Origin: Woeseiaceae bacterium
GTDB lineage: Bacteria > Pseudomonadota > Gammaproteobacteria > Steroidobacterales > Woeseiaceae
Reading direction: 5' to 3'
Assembly (NCBI GenBank): GCA_021773035.1
Contig: JAJFKU010000024.1
Coordinates: 1-64,000 of the forward strand
DNA length: 64,000 bases
Under the pieces are notes generated by a model. It searched no databases and was not told the origin of the DNA. It was given only the letters and a program-made list of their open reading frames with translations. Both the position numbers and the translations under genes were made by a program. Below, one piece after another: positions 43,134-51,167 of the stretch. Every line of letters starts with the position of its first letter. The first letter of the stretch is position 1.

Positions 43134-43757
43134 CTAACGGCCTCTGATAAACAGTGTCTTGCTGGTTGCCGGCAAGGCGAGCTGCCAGTCTCGCGCCTTG
43201 ACTGACGTCTGATCGCCAAGTATCACCGCGGCACGGATGGAGCGACTCAACGCACTCGCGTGCAGACGTTGCCAGTAGGGCAGCCTTTGCACGTAAAACG
43301 GCAGGATCTCCTCAAGCGTAAGATCCGTGTCCAGCGACTCGGCAAAAGCGTCGAAAGATCGTCCAACCGCTGCCGCCAATGGTCCGTCCTGGAGCAGTTG
43401 TTCGGACGGGTCGATCGTCCACGTCATATCCGTTTGCAAAACACAGGTGCCAACAAAACCTGCCTGCCGTTTTTTGGACCACTGCTCTGGTGCAATCAGG
43501 CTCAGGCTCCAGGCACCGTCGATCCAGTAGAGATAGTTATCGATACTGACCGCCGGTTTGTACTTGAACTGTGCGGACAGTATCAGCATCGACGTAAAGA
43601 ACTCGGCAAGTATCTGCTGCCGCGGCTTCGCGACCACAGCGCGGGGTTCTGTCTGGTACCAGTCAAGCATGAAGCCATTGACGCCCTTGCCATCCAGGTT
43701 GACCGGCTTTACGGTGAGCGCTGATTCGTGCCCATCTTTTTTTGTTAGCTCATTCAT
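43134..43757 (-). CDS. DUF2452-like protein
   Basis: The product has 207 residues with no signal or membrane segment. It has the pattern of bacterial proteins annotated DUF2452: GKGVNGFMLDWYQ, a QILAEFFTSMLILSAQF helix, a YLYWIDGAWSLSLIAPEQW strand pair and a CVLQTDMTWTIDP stretch. The role is unknown. I chose the ATG at 43755-43757, which fits this pattern; the open frame further upstream (to 44090) overlaps the divergent S9 gene and does not look coding. The 247-bp gap to that gene holds the divergent promoters; I see no clear element there. Confidence 0.7.
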   Translation of the reverse strand: MNELTKKDGHESALTVKPVNLDGKGVNGFMLDWYQTEPRAVVAKPRQQILAEFFTSMLILSAQFKYKPAVSIDNYLYWIDGAWSLSLIAPEQWSKKRQAGFVGTCVLQTDMTWTIDPSEQLLQDGPLAAAVGRSFDAFAESLDTDLTLEEILPFYVQRLPYWQRLHASALSRSIRAAVILGDQTSVKARDWQLALPATSKTLFIRGR

Positions 43758-44004
43758 GAGAGGCCTGATTATGGCAGCCGTGTGTCCGGGCATCGAGTTA
43801 TGGAAACAAATAATTACATTCGTCGCAGCGTGCGCGCAGCTCGTGGTGAAGCTCCCCACAATTGTGGTATTTTTGCAGGAGTGCTCCCGCCTTCCAGACA
43901 GCCAGTTGAAGCAGCCAAGCAGTTGGGCCATGTATGCTCCCTCCGACCGTCCGGTAGTCGAGGTGGATAGCCGGTCACCGAAATAACAACGAGAGATACG
44001 ATAG

Positions 44005-45942
44005 ATGAATCGCACTGTGTTAGTACTCGCACTTTGTTTGCCTGTCTCAACAGCGGCGATAGCAAAGCCGCCGGCAGAGGCCTTCGGCACGCTGCCGAGA
44101 ATTTACGACGCCGCCATATCGCCGGATGCAAAGCAACTTGCAGCAATCGCTAACTATGATGGCACCTACGCTATTCGCGTGCTGACACTGAATATGGAAG
44201 GCGAGCAGTTTCGCGGCATCTCGTTGAACGAGGGTGTGAAGCCCATGTGGATCAGGTGGGTAAACGATCATCGCGTACTGGTCGGTTTGTGGCAGAGCGA
44301 GTCGTTTCGTCGTGTGCCTATAACGTCGAGTTACATCTTTACACTCGACACCCGCACCCTGAAGGGTAAATTCCTGATCCGGCCAAAGGGTGTGTTTCGC
44401 CAGGACAACAGCGACGTCGTCGATTTTCTCGATACCGATCCCGACCATATTCTGATGGCGTTTTCGGATGACGATCAGTTCATTTCCGATATCCAGAAAG
44501 TGGATGTCGTCACCGGCCGATATCGGCGAATCAAGCGAGGTAAACCGTCTGTCCAGGAGTGGTATACGGACAGTGTCGGCGAACCCCGTGTCGGCCAGGG
44601 TTTGAGAGAGTCGTCAACAACCAGCGAAGACTGGGTGCTCACGATCAGGGACAGCGACGGAGACAAGTGGCGCGACTCAAGAGAGTACTCCGGCCTCGAT
44701 GCCGATATCAGAATTTTTGGCTTCACGAGTAAACGCAACGAGCTGGTGATCGGAGATTATGCCGACAAAGACACACTTGGCCTTTACGTCTACGATTTAT
44801 CGGAAAAGCGTGTGTCACGAAAGCTCTTTCATCACGATGAGTACGATGCAGGCGGCCTCGTTATCAATTCCGATACGGACGAAATTATCGGCGCAAGATA
44901 CGTAGCCGACTCGCCGGTCGTGGAGCTTTTCGATGAGCACGATACGTTGTTGGCACGCATGCGCAAAAAATTCTCGGGCCATACCGTTAGTTATGTCGAT
45001 CAATCAAGCGACGGAGAGGTCCTGATCTTTAAAGTATCTAATTCGTACGATCCGGGCGCGCTAATGATGATCGACGCGGTCAAGGAGGAGGCAATAACAC
45101 TGGCCTACTATCGACCGGAATTGCCCACCGCATCGTTGGGGAGTGTCGTGTCCGTTATCTACAAGGCGCGAGACGGTGCAAAAATTCCAGCTTACGTTAC
45201 GTTGCCTCCGTCGATCACTACACAGGAAGCACTCAAGAATCTGCCGTTCATTGTGTTGCCGCATGGCGGGCCTTATGCGCGAAAGTCCAAGCAGTTCGAC
45301 TACTTCGCCCAGTTTTTTGCATCGCGTGGCTTCGGTGTCCTGCAAATGAACTTCCGCGGCTCAACCGGATATGGCACGACGTTCGAGGACTCGGGCAGGG
45401 AAAACTGGGTCGTTATGCAGGAGGATGTGACCGACGGCGCACGGTGGTTGGTCGACAAGGGTTACGCTGACCCTGAGCGGTTGTGCATTGCTGGCTGGTC
45501 TTTTGGTGGCTATGCGGCGCTCATGGGGGCGATCAAGAATCCGGACTTGTATTCCTGCGCCGTATCCATGGCGGGCGTTACCGATCTGTTTGACCTTGTC
45601 AAGGACATCAAGAAATACCGATTCGGAAGGCTGACTGCGCATATGTCCGTGCTGAAAGGCTTTGATAGTCGCGATGACATCAAGGAAAACTCGCCCGTCC
45701 GGCGTGCGGATGAGCTGCAGGTGCCGCTGTTCCTCGCGCATGGAACAAAGGACCAACGCGTTCATTTCGATCAGTTCAAACGCATGAAGTCAGCGTTGCG
45801 AAAATCGCCGGCAGACGTCACGTTCGTCGAATTTGAGGACGAGGATCATTTCCTGTCCGACCAGGAGAATCGACAGGAGTTTTTCGTCAAGCTGGACGAA
45901 TTTCTGGAGGAGACAATTGGCTCCAGCGAGTTTGCGCAGTAG
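44005..45942 (+). CDS. Secreted S9-family prolyl oligopeptidase
   Basis: The product has 645 residues with a signal peptide (1-20, AIAKP). A seven-bladed propeller (about 25-400) gates the C-terminal alpha/beta hydrolase (about 410-640), which has the catalytic triad S499 (GWSFGG), D583 (HGTKDQ) and H615 (DEDHF). It should cleave short peptides in the periplasm, probably dipeptidyl or acylaminoacyl type. It is divergent from the DUF2452-like gene and followed by the epimerase gene. Confidence 0.93.
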   Translation: MNRTVLVLALCLPVSTAAIAKPPAEAFGTLPRIYDAAISPDAKQLAAIANYDGTYAIRVLTLNMEGEQFRGISLNEGVKPMWIRWVNDHRVLVGLWQSESFRRVPITSSYIFTLDTRTLKGKFLIRPKGVFRQDNSDVVDFLDTDPDHILMAFSDDDQFISDIQKVDVVTGRYRRIKRGKPSVQEWYTDSVGEPRVGQGLRESSTTSEDWVLTIRDSDGDKWRDSREYSGLDADIRIFGFTSKRNELVIGDYADKDTLGLYVYDLSEKRVSRKLFHHDEYDAGGLVINSDTDEIIGARYVADSPVVELFDEHDTLLARMRKKFSGHTVSYVDQSSDGEVLIFKVSNSYDPGALMMIDAVKEEAITLAYYRPELPTASLGSVVSVIYKARDGAKIPAYVTLPPSITTQEALKNLPFIVLPHGGPYARKSKQFDYFAQFFASRGFGVLQMNFRGSTGYGTTFEDSGRENWVVMQEDVTDGARWLVDKGYADPERLCIAGWSFGGYAALMGAIKNPDLYSCAVSMAGVTDLFDLVKDIKKYRFGRLTAHMSVLKGFDSRDDIKENSPVRRADELQVPLFLAHGTKDQRVHFDQFKRMKSALRKSPADVTFVEFEDEDHFLSDQENRQEFFVKLDEFLEETIGSSEFAQ

Positions 45943-46048
45943 CCCTGGCGGATTTGTACGAAGATGTAACAGTTGCACCGGAGGCGGTTCTGCGGCCCTC
46001 GCGGCGGTGCTAATCTGGGGCCTGGCCAATTCCTGCAAGGGGTGCGTC

Positions 46049-46969
46049 ATGCGTGTTGCGATTGTCGGCGGCACAGGTTTTATCGGTGGCTACCTGATCG
46101 ACGAACTGCTTCGGGTCGGCCATCAGCCGATCGTATTGCTGCGACCTGGAAATCAGCGCGGCGTTCGACAGCAAGACCGGTGTACGATTGTCGAAGGCGA
46201 TATCGCCACTCCCGAAGTTCTTGCAGCGCTGCTGCAGGGCTGCGATGCCGTGATCTACAACGTAGGGATCCTGAGGGAGAGCAAACGCAAGGGCGTGACG
46301 TTCGAAAACACTCAGTACGAAGGTGTTGCGGCGACCGTCGATGCGGCGCGCAAACTCGGCGTCCCCCGGTTCCTGCTGATGAGTGCTAACGGCGTTAAGC
46401 AGCCCGGAACGCCTTATCAGGAGACCAAGAAACGAGCGGAAGACTGTGCTTTTGCCAGCGGTCTGGATACAACCGTATTCAGACCCTCACTTGTATTCGG
46501 CAATCCGCGCGGCCTGAACGAAATAGCGAGCCAGCTGCACAATGACATGATCGTTCCGCCGCTGCCGGCGATCGCCTTTCATACAGGTTTGTTTCCGGGC
46601 CGCGGGCAGGTCCGAATGTCGCCGGTTCATGTTGAAGACGTCGCATCGGCCTTCGTAGCTGCATTATCGGACGATTCGACGATTGGCCAGATCTATGAAC
46701 TCGGCGGTCCGGAGACGCTGACCTGGCGAGACATGCTGGAACGGGTTGCTGCCGCTACGGCGAAGAATAAGTGGATAGTGCCCATGCCCATCGGTCTGAT
46801 GTGGTGCGCTGCACTGTTGTTCGATCGCCTATCGTTCTTTCCGGTAACACGGGACCAGTTAGGTATGCTCGCGGAAGGTAACATAGCCAGCGACGTCGAT
46901 CTGCGTAAGCTGATCGGTCGCGAGCCGCGATCGATGGCGGTCGCGGAGTTGAGCTACCTGCAATCCTGA
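46049..46969 (+). CDS. NAD-dependent epimerase/dehydratase-like protein
   Basis: The product has 306 residues. The Rossmann start MRVAIVGGTGFIGGYLIDELL binds NAD(P), and residues 115-150 have LLMSANGVKQ and a Tyr/Lys context (PYQETKKRAE) that fits an extended SDR. The C-terminus (about 235-300) is more hydrophobic (IGLMWCAALLF). It resembles the NDUFA9-like and epimerase groups; the substrate is unknown. The ATG at 46049 follows AAGGGG; the frame is open further upstream but overlaps the peptidase gene. Confidence 0.85.
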   Translation: MRVAIVGGTGFIGGYLIDELLRVGHQPIVLLRPGNQRGVRQQDRCTIVEGDIATPEVLAALLQGCDAVIYNVGILRESKRKGVTFENTQYEGVAATVDAARKLGVPRFLLMSANGVKQPGTPYQETKKRAEDCAFASGLDTTVFRPSLVFGNPRGLNEIASQLHNDMIVPPLPAIAFHTGLFPGRGQVRMSPVHVEDVASAFVAALSDDSTIGQIYELGGPETLTWRDMLERVAAATAKNKWIVPMPIGLMWCAALLFDRLSFFPVTRDQLGMLAEGNIASDVDLRKLIGREPRSMAVAELSYLQS

Positions 46970-46998
46970 ACGGGTGGCGACGCTCGATACGCTGATCA

Positions 46999-47919
46999 TC
47001 AGGTATCCGTCGATCGAACGGAGTGACCGCCGAACTGATTGCGCATCATTGCAAGTAGTTTCGCCGAAAAATCCTGCTGCCCCTGGCTGGCAAATCTAGC
47101 CATCAATGCGAGGCTCATTACCGGCGTCGGTATGCCTTGCTCTATCCCTTCGAGTGCCGTCCAGCGTCCTTCGCCCGAATCGGCGACGAACGCTTCTACG
47201 CCGGTGAGTTCCTGGTCGTCAGCCAGTACGGCGGCGGACAGGTCCAGAAGCCAGCTGCGCACAACGCTTCCGTGGCGCCACGATTCCGCGATCCCGGCCA
47301 GATCGAGGCCGAAGTCGTCCCGGCCCTTCAGCAACGCAAAACCCTCGGCGTAGGCCTGCATCATGCCGTACTCGATGCCGTTGTGAACCATCTTGACGAA
47401 GTGGCCGCTACCGACTGGTCCCGTATGAATCCAGCCGCGGTCGGTCGCCGGCGCCAATGCCTCAATCAGCGGTTGCACGGCGGCGAACGATTCGTCCGTT
47501 CCGCCGACCATGAGCGCATAACCGTTGTCCAGACCCCAGACGCCACCGGAAACACCGGCGTCGACGAAAAGAATCCCCGACCTTGCCAGTAACTCACCGC
47601 GACGCATGGTGTCCTTGTAGTAGGAATTAGCGCCATCGATCAGCACGTCGCCCGGCTGCAACTGTTCGCACAGCTCCTGGATACTCGACTCGGTAATGTC
47701 GCCGGCCGGCAACATCAACCAAACAAGCCGCGGTGTGTTGAGTTTGGCAACGAGTGCCCTGGTCGACTCCGCGGTGACGAGTCCGCAGTCCGCGGCCAGT
47801 GAATCCGCCGTGTCGCTATCACGGTCGAATCCGACCACCTCGATATTTGCGTGGCGTAGTCTTCGCGCCATGTTGCCGCCCATCTTTCCCAGTCCGATCA
47901 TGCCGACTTGTGTTGCCAT
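46999..47919 (-). CDS. gnd: 6-phosphogluconate dehydrogenase, decarboxylating (short, NAD-type)
   Basis: The product has 306 residues, the short form of Gnd (YqeC/GndA type). It has MIGLGKMGGNMARRL for nucleotide binding, a DGANSYYKD stretch, the substrate loop DAGVSGGVWGLDNGYALMVGG and the catalytic HFVKMVHNGIEYGMMQAYAEG region (K, N). It oxidises 6-phosphogluconate to ribulose 5-phosphate and CO2 in the cytoplasm. Short forms prefer NAD+. It converges on the epimerase gene with about 30 bp between. Confidence 0.93.
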   Translation of the reverse strand: MATQVGMIGLGKMGGNMARRLRHANIEVVGFDRDSDTADSLAADCGLVTAESTRALVAKLNTPRLVWLMLPAGDITESSIQELCEQLQPGDVLIDGANSYYKDTMRRGELLARSGILFVDAGVSGGVWGLDNGYALMVGGTDESFAAVQPLIEALAPATDRGWIHTGPVGSGHFVKMVHNGIEYGMMQAYAEGFALLKGRDDFGLDLAGIAESWRHGSVVRSWLLDLSAAVLADDQELTGVEAFVADSGEGRWTALEGIEQGIPTPVMSLALMARFASQGQQDFSAKLLAMMRNQFGGHSVRSTDT

Positions 47920-48154
47920 TTCTGAACACCTCTATTGGGCCGTTTCGCCACGTAAGTTTCCCGGGGACCAACTGCCTGACCAACGCTCGACTCTACCATG
48001 TGAGCGTGAAAGCGCTGCCCGTGTCCTCAGTCAGAAACTCTCCAATCCCTCGGAAAAACCTGCTTATTCCCAGGCGATACAAACTGTTACATTTCGCGCT
48101 ATCGGCCAACAAACCCGTTGGCTATGATTTTGCCTCAACCGCCTGGAGAAACTC

Positions 48155-49006
48155 ATGTTCCGATCGTCATTCATTGTCGCGGCATCCGCGATGACACTTG
48201 TTGCCTGCTCGTCCGAAGACACCGAGGTCGTCAATGAAGAGGCTGCAATGGAAGACATGGCAGCCGTTGAAGAGCAGGCCAGCGCGGCCGGTGGGCTCTG
48301 CCTTGAGGCGGGTCCGCAAACGCCGCGAGACATCTCGAGCGTGCTGGGCCTGAACACGGTTAGCTTCGACCGGGCTCCGCCGTCAAGCGAATTGAACCTG
48401 TGCAATATTCACACGCACACCAACGCCGAACACAAGGGTCCCGGATTCAGCGTATTCGTCAACGACACCGACCAGGGTGGTTACGCCTGCAACGAGACAT
48501 CGGAACTGACGGAAGCCGAGCTTGCACCGTTGGACGGAGCATTCAAGGGCGCCAAGCCCGGCGATACGATTGAGGTTCACTGGGTGCACAGCAGTTGCCC
48601 GGTGGCGCCCGGCGAGGGCCTGGGTTCCTGCCTGAGCGAGACCTGCACCGACCCTCTGCTGCGGGTTGAGGCGCAAAGCTTCCTGGTCGTTAACGATCCT
48701 GAAGCAACGGACTTTATGGACTTCAGTTACGGTGACACGGTGCGCAACGGTTTCCACCAGGCACGCGCGATTCCGACCGGTAGCGGCGACCCCGTTGAGT
48801 TCCTGGGCTCGACGACCGGGCCCAGCTACGACCAGTCAACGTGTTCGCCGATGAAGGTCACCTGGAACGTTCGCCCAATGTGCATGAAGGTGGACATGGC
48901 ATCGCTGCATCGCTGGGCCGAGAGCGGCAACGTATTCAATGAGACGAAGTCGCACGGTGTTCGCCAGCTCGTTACGGCGCCCGAGCTGCTGTCGCCGATC
49001 GAGTGA
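48155..49006 (+). CDS. Delta-class carbonic anhydrase-like lipoprotein
   Basis: The product has 283 residues with a lipoprotein signal (TLVACSS, C18). A low-complexity acidic stretch follows (about 20-45), then a domain matching the delta-class carbonic anhydrase pattern: ELNLCNIHTHTNAEHKGPGF (His 86, 88 and 93), DTIEVHWVHSSCP (His 142 and 145), and cysteines at 83, 148, 158 and elsewhere that could form disulphides. Delta enzymes were described from diatoms and hydrate CO2 with zinc. A surface-anchored bacterial copy would act outside the inner membrane. The upstream gap holds a GCCAAC/GTTGGC hairpin at 48105-48122, about 33 bp before the start, of unclear role. Confidence 0.78.
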   Translation: MFRSSFIVAASAMTLVACSSEDTEVVNEEAAMEDMAAVEEQASAAGGLCLEAGPQTPRDISSVLGLNTVSFDRAPPSSELNLCNIHTHTNAEHKGPGFSVFVNDTDQGGYACNETSELTEAELAPLDGAFKGAKPGDTIEVHWVHSSCPVAPGEGLGSCLSETCTDPLLRVEAQSFLVVNDPEATDFMDFSYGDTVRNGFHQARAIPTGSGDPVEFLGSTTGPSYDQSTCSPMKVTWNVRPMCMKVDMASLHRWAESGNVFNETKSHGVRQLVTAPELLSPIE

Positions 49007-49136
49007 GCCTGCACGCCTGAGCTTTGCTGACCGTCGTGCCAGCGACCCTGGCTTCGGACCGCCGGGTGGGGATTTGTTGCATCGCCTGTACTGTGGGTAC
49101 TATTGGGCGTAACAGGCGACAACAGGAAACCACGAC

Positions 49137-50234
49137 ATGTCCGTAAAGACCTCACGACGAAGCTTTATTCGCTCGGCATCGGCCGCGGGCGCCCTGGCAA
49201 GTCTGCCCGGGTCGGTCTTTGCACAGGCTGCCGGGTCGAAAGCCCTCGATATTCTGATTCTCGGCGGGACCGGCTTCATCGGGCCGCACGAGATTAACTA
49301 TGCGCGCTCGCGTGGACACCGAATTACGATGTTCAACCGCGGTAAAACTGCGCCGGATATGTTTCCGGATGTCGAAGCGCTGATCGGCGATCGGGACGAT
49401 CAGCTGGACTCGCTTAAGGGTCGGGACTGGGATGCGGTCATCGACAATTCCGGTTTCTACCCGCGGCATGCGCGCCTGTCTGCCGAACTGCTGTATGGGC
49501 ACGTGGATCACTATATGTTCGTTTCCAGTATTTCCGCCTATGGAGATGCACTGGCGGTTGATGACGACGAGTTCTCTGCCCGCTACGCGGTGATGGACGA
49601 TCCGAGCGATGAGTCCGATTCCATTTACGGCCCGACCTATGGCGCGCGAAAGGCCTTGTGCGAACAGGAAGTCACGAAAGTCTTTGGCGATAAGGCCATC
49701 AACATTCGGCCCGGGATTATCACCGGAACCGGCGATCCGACAGAACGCCTGCGTCACTGGCTGGTCCGTATGCAGGCAGGTAACGAGATACTGGTTCCCG
49801 GCGCGGAGGATCTGCCGGTGCAGTACATCGACGCCGGTGATATGAGTGGCTGGATGGTGCGTATGCTCGAGGAGGGTGGCAGCGGTCCTTATAACGCGGC
49901 CGGCGCCGAAGACCCGTATCGTGCCAGACCGCTGCTTGAAGGCATTCGCGATGCGACGGGGTCGGAGTCGACGTTGACCTGGGTCGATTGGGAATGGATA
50001 CGAAAAGAAGTGTCGAATGTTCCGAGTTATGCACCCTGGTACGGTCTGGGACCGATTCCCTTTATGCAGGTGAGCAATGACAGGGCGCTAGACGCCGGTC
50101 TGACTTTCAGGCCAATCGAGGAAACCGCAAAGGATATGATCGCAGCGCTCGCCGGGGCTGTGGCCCCGGAAGGTGGTTTGGATCTGAAAACGGAAGCCGC
50201 GCTCCTGGAGAAATGGCATTCGGAAAACACCTGA
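49137..50234 (+). CDS. Tat-exported NAD-dependent epimerase-like protein
   Basis: The product has 365 residues. It opens with a Tat signal (SRRSFIRSAS, then a hydrophobic AGALASLPGSVFA), predicting export of a folded, cofactor-loaded protein. The Rossmann site ILILGGTGFIGPHEI follows at about 38-52, with VSSISAYG and a GPTYGARKALCE segment that supplies Tyr and Lys like an extended SDR. The C-terminus is longer than the plain epimerase above. Cofactor would be bound before export, as in glucose-fructose oxidoreductase. The substrate is unknown. The gene stands alone. Confidence 0.85.
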   Translation: MSVKTSRRSFIRSASAAGALASLPGSVFAQAAGSKALDILILGGTGFIGPHEINYARSRGHRITMFNRGKTAPDMFPDVEALIGDRDDQLDSLKGRDWDAVIDNSGFYPRHARLSAELLYGHVDHYMFVSSISAYGDALAVDDDEFSARYAVMDDPSDESDSIYGPTYGARKALCEQEVTKVFGDKAINIRPGIITGTGDPTERLRHWLVRMQAGNEILVPGAEDLPVQYIDAGDMSGWMVRMLEEGGSGPYNAAGAEDPYRARPLLEGIRDATGSESTLTWVDWEWIRKEVSNVPSYAPWYGLGPIPFMQVSNDRALDAGLTFRPIEETAKDMIAALAGAVAPEGGLDLKTEAALLEKWHSENT

Positions 50235-50260
50235 GTAGACCAGCTGTAAGATCCGACTGA

Positions 50261-50560
50261 CTACTCTTTGCTTAGCCGGGTCAGTTCGTAATGGGTTTGC
50301 ATATACCCGCCAACCTCGCCCTTTAAGAAAATGAAGTCTCCGTCGGCGCTCTCATCGTCGGGCAGGCCGAGATTCTGGCACCGCTCGTCGACGCCATGAC
50401 CCTGACAACGCTCAACGTCGACTTCGCGCTGCCACAGCGAACCGGCTGCCTGGGTTTTCGCTCCGACGGCGTGCGGCGTCCCTGCGTGCGCAAGATGATC
50501 GCTATGATCGAAGAAAACGTCGGGCGCTTCCTGGAGCAGACGATTTAGTGGCTTGTATTC
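50261..50560 (-). pseudogene. Remnant of an unidentified gene, C-terminal about 100 codons
   Basis: On the minus strand a frame of 99 codons runs from an upstream stop at 50561-50563 to a stop at 50261-50263. It reads as natural protein (LLQEAPDVFFDHSDHLAHAG, then GDFIFLKGEVGGYMQTHYEL), with no ATG, GTG or TTG near its 5' end. It is therefore likely the 3' part of a gene whose start has been lost where the sigma factor gene now begins. I do not recognise the family. It accounts for most of the 370 bp between the two flanking genes. Confidence 0.5.
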
Positions 50561-50605
50561 CTAACGGGATTCGCTAATGTCGTGAGACCGAGGATGGAGA
50601 GAAGA

Positions 50606-51160
50606 GTGTCCGATTTACCGATTACTCAATTACTGCAGGACTGGGTGGACGGCGATCAGCAGAGCCTCGACAAGCTGACACCGCTCGTTTACGACCAGCT
50701 GCACAGTATTGCGCTGCAGATTTTTCGCGGCGAGCGTGCGGACCATACTCTGCAGGCGACCGCGTTGGTCAATGAGGCTTATTCGCGGCTTGTCGAAGTC
50801 GATGTTGACTGGCAAAACAGCGGCCATTTTTTTTCACTGGCAGCGCGCCTGATGCGCAGAATTCTGGTTGACCACGCGAAAGCGCGTTCGGCATCGAAAC
50901 GCGGCGGGGGCGTACGTAAACTGCCGCTGGACGACGTTATCGTCGTTTCGCCGCAACTCGGTGACGAGGTGCTGAATCTGCACGAGGCGCTCAATGCGCT
51001 TGCCGAACACGATGAGCGAAAGGCCCAGATCCTTGAGCTTCGATATTTCAGCGGCCTGAGCTACAAGGAAATTTCCAAAATGCTCGGCCTCTCCAGCAGC
51101 ACTCTCGACAGGGAAATACGCTTCGCCAAGGCCTGGTTAAGCGACAAGCTCAGCCGGTAG
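50606..51160 (+). CDS. ECF-family sigma factor, second kinase-paired copy
   Basis: The product has 184 residues of the same kinase-associated ECF group as the copy at 29150-29728: YDQLHSIALQIFRGERADHT, SGHFFSLAARLMRRILVDHAKARSASKRGGG for region 2, and AQILELRYFSGLSYKEISKMLGLSSSTLDREIRFAKAWL for region 4. The start is GTG at 50606, because GGAGAGAAGA lies just upstream; an ATG 12 bp earlier and a GTG further up are in frame. The kinase gene is on the opposite strand, tail to tail with 7 bp between the stops, so the pair is not an operon. Confidence 0.87.
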   Translation: MSDLPITQLLQDWVDGDQQSLDKLTPLVYDQLHSIALQIFRGERADHTLQATALVNEAYSRLVEVDVDWQNSGHFFSLAARLMRRILVDHAKARSASKRGGGVRKLPLDDVIVVSPQLGDEVLNLHEALNALAEHDERKAQILELRYFSGLSYKEISKMLGLSSSTLDREIRFAKAWLSDKLSR

Positions 51161-51167
51161 ACGCTGC

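Noticed and set aside
43758..44090. The 5' extension of the DUF2452-like gene to 44090
   Set aside because: It overlaps the divergent S9 peptidase start and its signal peptide, and the translation of the extension does not resemble the family.
46986..47007. GATAC/GTATC inverted repeat near the convergent epimerase and gnd ends as a terminator
   Set aside because: The stem is short with a bulge, has almost no loop and no U-run; too weak to list.
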